NCBI RefSeq assembly: GCF_018476885.1
Contig: NZ_JAHCVJ010000003.1
Location: forward strand, 372,001-436,000
From: Geoanaerobacter pelophilus
Lineage (GTDB): Bacteria; Desulfobacterota; Desulfuromonadia; Geobacterales; DSM-12255
Length of the DNA stretch: 64,000 nt
Direction: 5' to 3'
This document shows, in pieces, positions 16,636 through 26,834 of this stretch; the stretch's first letter is position 1, and the number at the start of each line of letters is the position of its first letter. The notes under the pieces were generated by a model. That model was not told the DNA's origin. It was given only the letters and a program-made list of their open reading frames with translations, and did no database searches. A program made the position numbers and the translations under genes.

Positions 16636-18396
16636 ATGAACTTGACAAAGTCTTACTATAATCAGTTCTTGCGAATGCTTATCGTCACCATTGCCTCGGG
16701 GTTGGTCGCCGGGCAAGTCATAGCCACGGATAGCAGTCTCCAGAACAAAGAGAAAAGTGCCCCGGATCTGGAAACCCGGCAAATGGTTACTGTTTATCCC
16801 GGACATAATGACGCGGAGGGGCAGGAGCAGACCCCCTCACCGGAAATGCTGAGGCTGGGGGCACGAATGTATCGTGAAGGTATCCTGCCGTCAGGAGAAC
16901 CAATGAAGGCCTCCAACAAAGAGGAAATTCAGAGCAACAGCACGGCCTTCTCCTGCGTAAGTTGCCACATGCGCGGTGGGCTTGGTTCTATAGAGGGAGG
17001 TATTACAACACCTCCCGCAGCCGGCATCAAACTGTTCCAACCAGCCTATACCGGCACAATTCTGTCACCATCCTCTAAGCGGCCACGCAAACATTTCGTA
17101 ATTAACCCAACACGGAGGCCCGCCTATACCGAGGAAAGCCTGGCAGTTGCCCTTAGAGACGGGTTGAATCCCACCGGCCGAAAACTAGATGATGTCATGC
17201 CCAGATATAACCTGCAGGACAAGGATATGGCCATCTTGATAAGCTACCTGAAATCATTGTCAGCCAATGTCTCGCCCGGAGTGGACGAGACAACCCTGAG
17301 GCTTGGAACCATCATTGCCGATGACGTAAGCCCGGAAACCAGAAAAGCCATACTTGATCCTCTGGATAATTTTATCGCCGCAAGAAACAACCAGGACAAG
17401 GTTTACGAGGCACGTACAAAATACATGCGTAACGGCGGCTTCTTTGAAGAGGGCAATCTGGCTTACCGGAAACTGTCATTGGCCCGCTGGGAGCTAAAAG
17501 GGCCTCCGGCAACCTGGCGTAATCAACTGGAGGAATGGAACCGTAAGGAACCGGTGTTTGCCTTCATCGGTGGGATAACGACCGGGGAATGGCAACCGAT
17601 CCATGACTTCTGCGAAGCGCATCAGATCCCTTGCCTGTTTCCATTTACCGACTTTCCCGTTATTTCAGCCACAGACTGGTACACCATGTATTTTTCCAAG
17701 GGGCTCTATCAGGAGGGAGAGGCAGCGGCACGCTTTCTGGATAGTGCCAAGGGATCATCCCATGAAAGCAGGGTTGTCCAGGTAGTTAGCAATTCCCGTG
17801 AAGGGCAGGTTCTTGCAGCAGGGTTCACCGAGACCTGGCTCGAACTGGGCAACCCCCCGCCGGTAACCATTCCACTGCAAAACAATGAAACTGTCAGCAG
17901 CGATGCGCTGCAGCAGTTGTTGGCCGGACACAACCCTTCGGCCATCCTGTTCTGGACTGGTCCCGAGATCTTGCCGGGCTTACAGGCCATGGCACAAAAG
18001 CCTCAAACGCCACAGATGCTGGTCGTCTCTTCAGGATACCTGAAAAGTGCGCTCTGGAGTCTTCCTGATCAGGCCAGAGCCATAACCTTCATTACCTACC
18101 CATATCGACTCCCCGACAAGCCTTCGGCAGATTCCGATAGTTTGCCAATAGCTGCTCTCAAGGCCAAGGCCATTACAGAGGTTTTGCAATTGGGATTAAG
18201 CATGATGAATCGGAATTTCTACCGTGACACCTTTTTCGATGTGATCAGCATGATCCAGGACCAGACACCGCAGGCTTATGAACGGCTCAACTTTGCCCCA
18301 GGCCAGCGTTACGCCTCAAAAGAATGCAATATCGTGCAACTAACCCAAGGGAAAAACCCGGTGCTGGTAAAGAAAAATGTCGGGATCAGCTTTTAA
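16636..18396 (+). CDS. Cytochrome c domain fused to periplasmic binding-protein-like receptor
   Basis: The product has 586 residues from the ATG at 16636, which places a signal peptide at about 12-30 (LRMLIVTIASGLVAG); the frame is open further upstream but without a signal peptide. Residues 60-205 form a mono-haem cytochrome c domain: CVSCH at 107-111 binds the haem and Met 188 in DDVMPRYN is the likely sixth ligand. Residues 215-586 resemble a type I periplasmic binding protein (LivJ/receptor fold), with a GGITTGEWQPI segment and an AILFWTGPEI strand. It is exported to the periplasm. The fusion could couple electron transfer to ligand sensing. The next gene, 135 bp on, is the multicopper oxidase. 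Confidence 0.8.
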   Translation: MNLTKSYYNQFLRMLIVTIASGLVAGQVIATDSSLQNKEKSAPDLETRQMVTVYPGHNDAEGQEQTPSPEMLRLGARMYREGILPSGEPMKASNKEEIQSNSTAFSCVSCHMRGGLGSIEGGITTPPAAGIKLFQPAYTGTILSPSSKRPRKHFVINPTRRPAYTEESLAVALRDGLNPTGRKLDDVMPRYNLQDKDMAILISYLKSLSANVSPGVDETTLRLGTIIADDVSPETRKAILDPLDNFIAARNNQDKVYEARTKYMRNGGFFEEGNLAYRKLSLARWELKGPPATWRNQLEEWNRKEPVFAFIGGITTGEWQPIHDFCEAHQIPCLFPFTDFPVISATDWYTMYFSKGLYQEGEAAARFLDSAKGSSHESRVVQVVSNSREGQVLAAGFTETWLELGNPPPVTIPLQNNETVSSDALQQLLAGHNPSAILFWTGPEILPGLQAMAQKPQTPQMLVVSSGYLKSALWSLPDQARAITFITYPYRLPDKPSADSDSLPIAALKAKAITEVLQLGLSMMNRNFYRDTFFDVISMIQDQTPQAYERLNFAPGQRYASKECNIVQLTQGKNPVLVKKNVGISF

Positions 18397-18531
18397 GCCG
18401 GAATTGCTAACAAGCTGTCGAACGCACGGAAATCATCCTGGCACCATTGAGTTGCGATAATCACAGACATGTCGGTAGTAAAACCAGTTGACAGAAATTG
18501 CGTCATATTATCTGCAAGATCGGAGGCTGTT

Positions 18532-21500
18532 ATGACACAGACACTAAGAAAATACTGCAAAAGGATGGGAACGACACTAGCATTGTTTCTGCTGGTAATG
18601 TCGCTAGCTGTTGGTGGGGCAAGTGCTGCTCCGATTGCTGATCCCGATTTTTTGGCAACAACGCCGATTGTTAATCCGGCCGACGTACAGAAATACGTCA
18701 GTCCTCTGCCCAACGCCTACCAGCTGCATATAGCGCCGGACACAACCACCTTTCCGGGTGAGGATTACTACAAGGTCGACATGGGGCAGTTCAACCATGA
18801 CATGAAACTGCATCTGCTTTCGACAACAGGCTACCTGAATACTGTGGCTCCCGACCCAGGTGTTGCCGCACCGGTTGTGGGAAAGATGGCCCCGACGCCC
18901 ACCTGGGGATACAGCCTGGTTCCACCGACAGCCACCACTCCCGGCACCTACTACTTTCCCGGTCCGACCATTATCAACACCCAGGGTCGGCCATCGCGTG
19001 TAACCTGGACCAACAGTCTGCCAGCCAAACACGTGGTGGGACTTGACCCGACTCTGGTCTGCGGCCCCCCAACCACTGCAGGAAATGTTAACGGTCCGAC
19101 TACCACCACAGTCAATAAAGCCCCCAACTGCGCTCCGGAAAACCGGGTTGTTCCGCATGCCCACGGCGCTCATGTCTGGGCTGACAGCGATGGCGACCCA
19201 TTGGCCTGGTTCAGTAACAACTTCGCCGTAACCGGCGAGACCTGGGAACCAAACACCCAGCATGGACCGGTCGGCACCTATCGGTACATCAACGATCAGG
19301 AAGCAGGGACCATCTGGTATCACGACCACGCCATGGGACTGACCCACCTGAACGTTTACGCCGGTCTGGCCGGGTTCTTCCTGATTACCGATGCCAATGA
19401 AAAGAGCATGCAAGCCTATACCCCGGGGGTCACTGCTCCGGTGCTCCCCTCATACACTGCTACGGCTCCTTACGAAATCCCGATCGCTTTGCAGGACCGC
19501 AAGTTCTACCCGAACGGCACCCTGGCTGCGCCGAACAACCCGGTGCTTAATGATACCGCCACCATTGGCCCGAATGTCCCCTGCGATGCAACTGTCGGTG
19601 CTGTGGTCCCTTATGCCTGCCTGCCGGCGGTAGGAGGGGTAATCCCGAATGCCATTTTGCCGGCAACCACCCTGTGTGACCCGGCCGCAGTCATTAATGC
19701 CTATATGTGTCCGGCTGCCCAGTTTTCCAAGGCTGCTGACGGTTCCCTGATCCCCTACAACCCGACCATCGTCGACCCTTTGCTGAGAGGGCCCTTTACC
19801 GCCCCCTCCATCACTCCGGAGTTTTTCGGCAATATATCCATTGCCAACGGAATCGTCTGGCCCAAGCAGGTTGCCGAACAGCGCAAATACCGGATCCGGC
19901 TGCTGAACGGCTGCGATTCCCGTACCTATTTCCTCAAGTTTGACAACCCACTGGTAAAGGTCTGGCAGATCGGCACCGAGCAGGCCTTCCTGGACAAGCC
20001 GGTGGACCGGAGCACCCAGTTCATCATCCTCATGCCGGGCGAGCGGATCGACCTGATTGTCGATTTTGCTGCCGTGCCAATCGGCACGCGGGTGACCTGG
20101 CAGAACTACGGGCCAATGGCTACGGTCAATGGCCTGCCGGCAAGTCCTACCAATCCGCTGTTGGACATACCTTATGACGGTGTTATGCCGCTGGCCGGTC
20201 AGCCCCTCAATACGGTTATCCCTGATGTATTGGCCTTTGACGTAGTCGCCATGAATCCGGCCGTACCTGATGCAACAATCACTCTGACCACTCCGCTTCG
20301 TCCTGTACCGGCGTTCGCAACCTTTCCAAACCTCACCCCTACTCCCGGCGCCCCAGGTTCCACCGGGGTACCGGTGCGCAAACTGGCGCTGATCGAGCGT
20401 CAGGGAACCCACGGTCGGTTCATGCTCACCCTGGATGGCCGCGATTTCATGGATCCGAATTCCCCTATTACTGATCTACCCAAACTGAATGATACCGAGA
20501 TCTGGGAGATCGCCAATTTCACCCCTGACGCCCATCCAATACATGTCCACCTGGTGGCATTCCAGATTCTCAACCGGCAGGAATTCAGCGTTGATCCAGC
20601 CAGCCCTACCAAGATCTATGACCCTACGCCGGGAGTGCCTCCGTTTACCAGATTGCCTCTCATGCCTTATTCGGCGCCACCGTCATACCTTTTTGTACAG
20701 CAGATCCCCGGTGACCTCAATTATGCGCCACTGCCGGGCGGGGTAGCCACTGTCCCGCTACCGCCGGACCCCTGGGAAATTGCTCCGAAAGACACCATCC
20801 AGGCCCTGCCCGGAACCGTCACCCGGCTCATCGCCAAGTTCGACCTGCCGGGCCTGTATGTATGGCATTGCCACATCCTCTCCCACGAAGAGAACGACAT
20901 GATGAGGCCGCTCATCGTCACTACCCCTCCGAGCACGGTCACGACGACTCTTTCACGCAACGGCGTGGCGATCGCCACCTCTGAGCCGGCAGCGCTGGCG
21001 GCCCCATTCACCATCACGGCCCAAGGGCTGACCGGGCTTCTCGGTCCTGCAATCCTGTCGCCATCACAAAGCAACGGTTTTGAATACCAGTTTTCCGTGA
21101 CCAATCCCGCAGGAGTCACCACTGTTGTCCAGCCTTTCATGGCGTGGATGTATCCGATGCTTAACAGCTATACCTGGACTCCTCCCAAGAATGCCCCCGG
21201 AACTTACACCATCCGGGTTGACGCCCGTCAGGCTTCGGCCACAACTGCCGGTGCCAGCCAGGCGTTCGGTACAGCGACCTACACCATCACCGGTCCTGCG
21301 GTTGCCGGCGCCACGTCAAGCACCCTTGCCGGCACTTATGGTATAGGCACCCCGATAAATGTGACCGTGACCTTCAATGAGCCGATCAGTTCGCCCGGCT
21401 TGACCATAGGTCTAAACAGCGGCGCCACCATCGCCACCGGCCCACTGACCAACGTCTCCAGCTTCACCGGGACTTACACCGTTGCCGCAGGGAATAGCGC

Positions 21501-24500
21501 TACGGCCCTGAACGTCGCGACCATTACCGGCACGGTCACTGATGCCGCCGGCAACAGTACCGCTAACCCTGTAATGCCCGCCGGATTCAACATCTCGAAC
21601 ACTGCGCCCATAGTCATTGACGCCATCGTGCCGGTTACCACGGCATCTCCAGTGGCAGGCAACTATACCGGGCCGCTGACCGTCACTCTCACGACCAGCA
21701 AAGCAGGTGCAACCATACATTACACCACAGACGGCACCATTCCGAATGCCACATCACCAGTCTATACCGCGCCGTTCATTCTCAACCCGGCGGCCACTAC
21801 CACCTATACCGTGCAGTTCTTTGCAAGTGACGCTTTCGGTAACATTGAACCGGTGAAAAGCGCGATCTACAACGTCCATGTCACCGATCTGACCAATGCC
21901 ACCGTCAGCATCAACAACAATGCCCTGTTCACCAATTCGACCCTGGTGACCCTTTCGCTGACCGCCACTGACCCGATGGGCGTACCCAGCATGCAGGTGG
22001 CATGTGACGGCATCACCTTCGGGGCAGTCGAGCCGTTTGCCTTGACCAGGGCCTGTACGCTCACCACTGGCGACGGCCTGAAGACCGTGGCAGTTAAATA
22101 CATTGATGCTGTCGGCACCGTGTACAATCCAGTCACTGCCCAGATAACTCTCGACACCGTGGCGCCGGTAACCACAGTCTCCCCGGCTGCCGGGACCTAT
22201 AACGGTGCCATTAACGCCGTGCTTGCCACTGAGGCAGGTGCCACCATCTACTTCACGACAAACGGCACCATGCCGACCATCGATCCGGCGCTCCGTTACA
22301 CCGCACCAATAACCATCTCAACCACCAGCACCCTGAAATTCTTTGCCGTTGACCAAGCCGGGAATCAGGAAGTAATGAAGAGCGCGCTGTACACCATAGC
22401 AGCCAGTGACCTTACCGGCAGCGTATCGATCAACGGCAATGCCTTGTTTACCAAAAACGCCAACGTCACCCTGGCGCTCACTGCCGCCGATCCTTTCGGG
22501 GTTGGCCAATACCTGATTTCCAATGACGGCGTTACCTATCAAACCGTCACCATCAATCCGGCGGTGGCAAACTTCAGCGCCACAATTCCATGGGTGTTGA
22601 CACCTGGCGACGGGCTGAAGACGATCTATGTCAAATATGTCGATACCCCGACACCGAACAACGTCTATGGCCCTTTCACCGCCCAGATCACCCTCGATAC
22701 CACGCCACCGGTAACCACAGTCTCTTCGGCTGCCGGGACCTATAACGGCGCCATTAACGCCGTGCTTGCCTCTGAGGCAGGTGCCACCATCTACTTCACG
22801 ACAAACGGTACCATGCCGACCATCGATCCGGCGCTCCGTTACACAGCACCAATAACCATCCCGACCACCAGCACCCTGAAATTCTTTGCCGTTGACCAGG
22901 CCGGGAATCAAGAAGTAATGCAGAGCGCGCTGTACACCATAGCTGCCAGTGACCTTACCGGCAGCGTATCGATCAACGGCAATGCCCTGTTTACCAAAAA
23001 CGCCAAAGTCACCCTGGCCCTCACTGCCGCCGATCCTTTCGGGGTTGGCCAATACCTGATTTCCAATGACGGCGTTACCTATCAAACCGTCACCATCAAT
23101 CCGGCGGTGGCAAACTTCAGCGCCACAATTCCATGGGTGTTGACACCTGGCGACGGGCTGAAGACGGTCTATGTCAAATATGTCGATACCCCGACACCGA
23201 ACAACGTCTATGGGCCTTTCACCGCCCAGATTACCCTCGACACCGTGCCACCGGTACTGGCGGTGACAACTCCAGCAGCGAACTCAATCGGCAACACCGC
23301 AATCATAACAGTGAGCGGTACAGTTACTGATGCCGGCGGCGGAACTTCGACACTCACCATCAATGGCGTCGGATCAAACGTAGGGGCTGGCGGTGCCTTT
23401 AGCAGCCAAGTCGCACTGACTTCCGGCGCAAACACCATCACAGTGGTTGCCACCGACCCGATCGGCAATACCACCACCATAGTGCGGACCGTGACCCTTG
23501 ACACCAACGTACCGGTTACCACGGCATCTCCTGCAGCCGGCAATTATACCGGGCCGCTGACCGTCACCCTTACCACCAGTAAAGCAAACGCCACCATCCA
23601 CTACACTACGGACGGAACCACTCCAGGACCTGCCTCTCAGTCATTCGTCGGCACCGGCTGGTTTGTGATCAATCCGGCGACCACTTCAACCGTCACCGTG
23701 AAGTTCTCGGCCACCGACCCGGCCGGCAACGTTGAACCCCTGAAAAGCGTGGCCTACAGCATCCATGTCTCAGACCTGACTAATGCCACAGTGAGCATCA
23801 ATAAGGGGGCACAATTTAGCAAATCACAAAATGTGACCCTGTCTCTAACCGCCACTGACCCTCTGGGCGTCCCGAACATGCAGGTGGCATGTGACGGAGT
23901 CAACTTCGCAGCCATTGAGCCATTTGCCGCAACCAGGGCCTGCATACTTCCAAGCGGTGACGGACTCAAAACCGTGGCTGTCAAATACATCGACGGCAGC
24001 GGCAACGTCTATGCCCCGGTCACTGCCCAGATCGTCCTCGATACCGTAGCACCGGTCACAACTGCCGCTCCGCCGGCCGGCACCTATGCCGGGTCAGTGA
24101 CAGTAACACTTACTGCCAGCGAGACCGCCACAATCTACTACACCATTGACGGCAGTGTTCCGACAACAGCATCAAGCATTTACATAAACCCGATCACCCT
24201 GTCGTCGCCGACCGTAACCTCTAAAACGCTGAAATATTTCGCCGTTGACAAGGCCGGCAATGCGGAAGCATCGGTAAATACCGGCGTCTATAACCTCCAT
24301 ACTTCCGATCTCATCGCCAAAGTGACCATCAATAAAGGGAATACCTTCACCAATTCCATCTATGCCAAGCTGTCACTATCCGCCAGCGACCCGATCGGTG
24401 TTGCCGCGTATGCCATCTCAACGGACAACATCACCTACCTGCCGACCATAACCATCAAACCGGCAGTCAATATCTTCTCCGCCAGCAACGTGCCGGTAAC

Positions 24501-25374
24501 TCTGCCGGCTGGCGACGGGCTGAAGACCGTTTACGTAAGATTCACTGATGGCATGGGTGTCGTCTATCCTCCGGTATCGGCACAGATCACCCTCGAAACC
24601 ACTCCGGTAGTTGTTGAAGTATCGCCGGCCCCCGGCGACTACAGCAACAAAGTGACTGTTTCCATGACAACGCCCAATGAGCCTGAGGGTGCCACCATCT
24701 ACTACACCACTAACGGCGCTACCCCCACCACCTCCTCAAAGAAATACAGTAAGCCGTTCACCATCAACGAGCCGGGCACCACAGTAACCGTAAAGTATTT
24801 TGCCGTTGACCAGGCAGGCAATGTTTCAGCAGTCCAAAGCGCTGCTTACAACTTCACGGCAAACCCCGGTATGACTGCCAATGTCAGCATCAACAACAAT
24901 GCCCCTTACACCAATTCGAGAAATGTGCTGCTGCAGATCAGCGCCCAGGACCCAACCGGCGGAGGTGTTGCCACCATGTCGTTCTCCAACGACGGGGTCA
25001 ACTATACGACTCCAGCCCCTTATGCGGCAACAACAGCAATGCCTTGGACCCTTACCGCCGGTGATAGTCTCAAAACGGTTTATTTCCGCTTCACCAATGC
25101 CGGATCGGTCAGTTACACATTTACCTCAAAGATCTTCCTGGCAGACGGAGTACAACTGGCCACAGGAGATACCAATGGTGATGGGAAGGTTGATATAGTA
25201 GATGCCTTCCTGGCGTTAAGGGGAAGTTTGAACATCAAGAAGCTCACTATTGCCGAACAGGCGCGATGCGACGTAGCTCCATTGGTTAACAACATGCCGC
25301 TTCCGGACGGCAAGACCGATTCCGGAGATGTCCTGGTGATATTCAAGAAAATTATCGGTCTGGTGTCATTCTAA
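18532..25374 (+). CDS. Giant secreted multicopper oxidase with chitobiase-like repeats and dockerin-like end
   Basis: The product has 2280 residues from the ATG at 18532 (GGAGG 6 nt upstream) and begins with a signal peptide. Residues 60-800 are a laccase-like multicopper oxidase with all four copper motifs: HAH 209-211, WYHDH with His 264 and 266, HPIHVH 668-673, and HCHILSHEENDM 779-790 with an axial Met, so types 1, 2 and 3 copper sites can form. Residues 1020-2190 hold several repeated beta domains of the CHB_HEX_C type (TIYYTTDG, YFAVDQAGN) and one bacterial Ig-like domain. Residues from 2213 resemble a type I dockerin (DTNGDGKVDIVDAFLAL plus a second, poorer repeat). It probably acts at or outside the outer membrane in metal or phenol oxidation, like Geobacter OmpB, but the substrate is unknown. 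Confidence 0.93.
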   Translation: MTQTLRKYCKRMGTTLALFLLVMSLAVGGASAAPIADPDFLATTPIVNPADVQKYVSPLPNAYQLHIAPDTTTFPGEDYYKVDMGQFNHDMKLHLLSTTGYLNTVAPDPGVAAPVVGKMAPTPTWGYSLVPPTATTPGTYYFPGPTIINTQGRPSRVTWTNSLPAKHVVGLDPTLVCGPPTTAGNVNGPTTTTVNKAPNCAPENRVVPHAHGAHVWADSDGDPLAWFSNNFAVTGETWEPNTQHGPVGTYRYINDQEAGTIWYHDHAMGLTHLNVYAGLAGFFLITDANEKSMQAYTPGVTAPVLPSYTATAPYEIPIALQDRKFYPNGTLAAPNNPVLNDTATIGPNVPCDATVGAVVPYACLPAVGGVIPNAILPATTLCDPAAVINAYMCPAAQFSKAADGSLIPYNPTIVDPLLRGPFTAPSITPEFFGNISIANGIVWPKQVAEQRKYRIRLLNGCDSRTYFLKFDNPLVKVWQIGTEQAFLDKPVDRSTQFIILMPGERIDLIVDFAAVPIGTRVTWQNYGPMATVNGLPASPTNPLLDIPYDGVMPLAGQPLNTVIPDVLAFDVVAMNPAVPDATITLTTPLRPVPAFATFPNLTPTPGAPGSTGVPVRKLALIERQGTHGRFMLTLDGRDFMDPNSPITDLPKLNDTEIWEIANFTPDAHPIHVHLVAFQILNRQEFSVDPASPTKIYDPTPGVPPFTRLPLMPYSAPPSYLFVQQIPGDLNYAPLPGGVATVPLPPDPWEIAPKDTIQALPGTVTRLIAKFDLPGLYVWHCHILSHEENDMMRPLIVTTPPSTVTTTLSRNGVAIATSEPAALAAPFTITAQGLTGLLGPAILSPSQSNGFEYQFSVTNPAGVTTVVQPFMAWMYPMLNSYTWTPPKNAPGTYTIRVDARQASATTAGASQAFGTATYTITGPAVAGATSSTLAGTYGIGTPINVTVTFNEPISSPGLTIGLNSGATIATGPLTNVSSFTGTYTVAAGNSATALNVATITGTVTDAAGNSTANPVMPAGFNISNTAPIVIDAIVPVTTASPVAGNYTGPLTVTLTTSKAGATIHYTTDGTIPNATSPVYTAPFILNPAATTTYTVQFFASDAFGNIEPVKSAIYNVHVTDLTNATVSINNNALFTNSTLVTLSLTATDPMGVPSMQVACDGITFGAVEPFALTRACTLTTGDGLKTVAVKYIDAVGTVYNPVTAQITLDTVAPVTTVSPAAGTYNGAINAVLATEAGATIYFTTNGTMPTIDPALRYTAPITISTTSTLKFFAVDQAGNQEVMKSALYTIAASDLTGSVSINGNALFTKNANVTLALTAADPFGVGQYLISNDGVTYQTVTINPAVANFSATIPWVLTPGDGLKTIYVKYVDTPTPNNVYGPFTAQITLDTTPPVTTVSSAAGTYNGAINAVLASEAGATIYFTTNGTMPTIDPALRYTAPITIPTTSTLKFFAVDQAGNQEVMQSALYTIAASDLTGSVSINGNALFTKNAKVTLALTAADPFGVGQYLISNDGVTYQTVTINPAVANFSATIPWVLTPGDGLKTVYVKYVDTPTPNNVYGPFTAQITLDTVPPVLAVTTPAANSIGNTAIITVSGTVTDAGGGTSTLTINGVGSNVGAGGAFSSQVALTSGANTITVVATDPIGNTTTIVRTVTLDTNVPVTTASPAAGNYTGPLTVTLTTSKANATIHYTTDGTTPGPASQSFVGTGWFVINPATTSTVTVKFSATDPAGNVEPLKSVAYSIHVSDLTNATVSINKGAQFSKSQNVTLSLTATDPLGVPNMQVACDGVNFAAIEPFAATRACILPSGDGLKTVAVKYIDGSGNVYAPVTAQIVLDTVAPVTTAAPPAGTYAGSVTVTLTASETATIYYTIDGSVPTTASSIYINPITLSSPTVTSKTLKYFAVDKAGNAEASVNTGVYNLHTSDLIAKVTINKGNTFTNSIYAKLSLSASDPIGVAAYAISTDNITYLPTITIKPAVNIFSASNVPVTLPAGDGLKTVYVRFTDGMGVVYPPVSAQITLETTPVVVEVSPAPGDYSNKVTVSMTTPNEPEGATIYYTTNGATPTTSSKKYSKPFTINEPGTTVTVKYFAVDQAGNVSAVQSAAYNFTANPGMTANVSINNNAPYTNSRNVLLQISAQDPTGGGVATMSFSNDGVNYTTPAPYAATTAMPWTLTAGDSLKTVYFRFTNAGSVSYTFTSKIFLADGVQLATGDTNGDGKVDIVDAFLALRGSLNIKKLTIAEQARCDVAPLVNNMPLPDGKTDSGDVLVIFKKIIGLVSF
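22141..23226 (+). repeat. Two nearly identical 543-bp tandem repeats in the oxidase gene
   Basis: The units 22141-22683 and 22684-23226 are each exactly 181 codons and differ at only a handful of positions. They each encode one chitobiase-like domain plus its partner beta domain. The near identity points to recent duplication or ongoing homogenisation. Confidence 0.9.
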
Positions 25375-25390
25375 CCGGCAAACAGAGAAT

Positions 25391-25414
25391 CCGGCCCGCT
25401 AGCTGGCGGGCCGG
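25391..25414 (+). terminator. Hairpin between oxidase and lipoprotein genes
   Basis: CCGGCCCGC pairs with GCGGGCCGG (9 bp, 6-nt loop), followed by AAAAC rather than a T run. It lies 16 bp after the stop, so it may be a weak terminator or a stabilising or attenuating hairpin before the lipoprotein gene. Confidence 0.5.
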
Positions 25415-25440
25415 AAAACTACCAAAAAATGGAGATCATT

Positions 25441-26661
25441 ATGAAGTTCCTATCTTTCAAATACTTGATACCAATGGCACTGTTGATCGCTAGCCTCGCC
25501 GGTTGCGGCGGTGGCGGAGGCAGCCCTGCCGGTAGCACTGCGATCTCCGGTACGGCATCCGCAGGGATCATTTATCCCGGCGTGGTCAACGTATACGCGG
25601 TAAATAGCAATGGAGTGAAAGGGACCCTGTTGAAATCCACTGCGACGGACATCAACGGAAAGTACACCCTGTCACTGGGAGACTATAGCGGTGCAATCCT
25701 GGTAGAGGTCAGCGGCACCTATACCGACGAGGCCACCGGCAATACAGTGACCATCCCGACAACCAACCCGCTGCACGCCCTGGTTGATTCGGTGAACTCT
25801 TCGACCAGCAACAATCGGGTGGTATCAGTCACGCCCCTTACCGATCTGGCCTGGCGCAAAGCAAGTAGCAACGGCACTTCCGCAACCCCTCCAGCAGTCA
25901 TTGCAACTGCCAACAACCTGATGGATGACCTTTTCAAGATAAGTGACATCATCGGCATTGAACCGGTTCGGCCAGACATCGCCTCAGTTGGTCACAGCAG
26001 CACCAGTCAGGAATCCCAGGCTTATACTCTCGCTCTGGCGGCACTTTCCAAAATGGCTTCGACTGCCACCGGCACCACTGACTACGACAAAATGAATACA
26101 ATCCTCTCGAGAATTGAAACAGAGATTGAAACCGACGGAGCCATGAGCACCACCGCCGCTGAATTCTCCGCTGCACTGGGTACTGCTCTGCTGAGCTCTG
26201 ATTCAACAACGCGAGCCGCCGACGATTTCCCCTCAGCAGCGACCCAGCTTGCTGCAGTCGGCAAAAAGTCGCAACTTCTGACCCTTAGCATAACCGGCAC
26301 ACTGCCGGCAGGAACCAAGATCCACGCCATCGAGGGTGCCATAACCTTGCCTGCAACTGTGTCACTCCGTGCAGAGAGCACCGGCAAGACATTGTCCGAT
26401 GTGCTCCTTTTGGCAGGCGTAGCTACAGGGATGGGAAGCGAGCCTATTGCCAATTATCTGTCACTGCAGGTGCCAAAGGAGGTGGATTTTAACGTCGTAC
26501 TTAACACGGGAATCGGTACCGGCGATTTTGCCGTTCTGTCCTATGATGTCTCGACTGGGGCTACGGTAACTGCGGCTGACTTTTCCCTGGTCAGCGGCAC
26601 TGTTTTTGTCAAGGATTCAAATGGTGCTGATATCCCAGGCCTGACTTTAACAATCAGGTAA
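25441..26661 (+). CDS. Lipoprotein with carboxypeptidase-regulatory-like domain
   Basis: The product has 406 residues from the ATG at 25441 (GGAG 6 nt upstream). A signal peptide ends in SLAGC, a lipobox with the Cys at about 22, followed by a flexible Gly tract. Residues 35-110 resemble a carboxypeptidase-regulatory or Ig-like beta domain (DINGKYTLSLGDYSGAILVEVSG). The middle is helical and the C-terminus again beta-rich. Such Geobacter lipoproteins often accompany secreted oxidases and cytochromes. It is placed 66 bp after the multicopper oxidase gene and is probably an outer-membrane partner, which is inference. Confidence 0.8.
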   Translation: MKFLSFKYLIPMALLIASLAGCGGGGGSPAGSTAISGTASAGIIYPGVVNVYAVNSNGVKGTLLKSTATDINGKYTLSLGDYSGAILVEVSGTYTDEATGNTVTIPTTNPLHALVDSVNSSTSNNRVVSVTPLTDLAWRKASSNGTSATPPAVIATANNLMDDLFKISDIIGIEPVRPDIASVGHSSTSQESQAYTLALAALSKMASTATGTTDYDKMNTILSRIETEIETDGAMSTTAAEFSAALGTALLSSDSTTRAADDFPSAATQLAAVGKKSQLLTLSITGTLPAGTKIHAIEGAITLPATVSLRAESTGKTLSDVLLLAGVATGMGSEPIANYLSLQVPKEVDFNVVLNTGIGTGDFAVLSYDVSTGATVTAADFSLVSGTVFVKDSNGADIPGLTLTIR

Positions 26662-26690
26662 GTCGCAATTGAAACAGTGGTATCTCTAAT

Positions 26691-26731
26691 GGGAACCGGG
26701 CGCTGCCGCCTTCATGGCGCACCCGGTTCCC
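26691..26731 (+). terminator. Terminator-like hairpin after the lipoprotein gene
   Basis: GGGAACCGGG (26691-26700) pairs perfectly with CCCGGTTCCC (26722-26731). An AATTTTT tract follows about 10 nt later. It probably ends or weakens transcription before the next group. Confidence 0.65.
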
Positions 26732-26834
26732 AGGCTGGCAATTTTTCCAACAAATATTTAACCAATTTTGCGCTAAAATTTATCCACTAGGTTTTTGCGC
26801 CCAAATCCATGTAAAGCATTCTGCAGGAGGAGAC

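Noticed and set aside
18449-18485. Sigma-54-like promoter (TGGCAC...TTGC) before the multicopper oxidase gene
   Set aside because: The distance between the GG and GC elements is 12 bp instead of 10, so it would not work as a -24/-12 promoter.
19450-20412. Long minus-strand frames inside the multicopper oxidase gene
   Set aside because: The coding strand carries four intact copper motifs and a signal peptide; the opposite frames are by-products of its codon bias.
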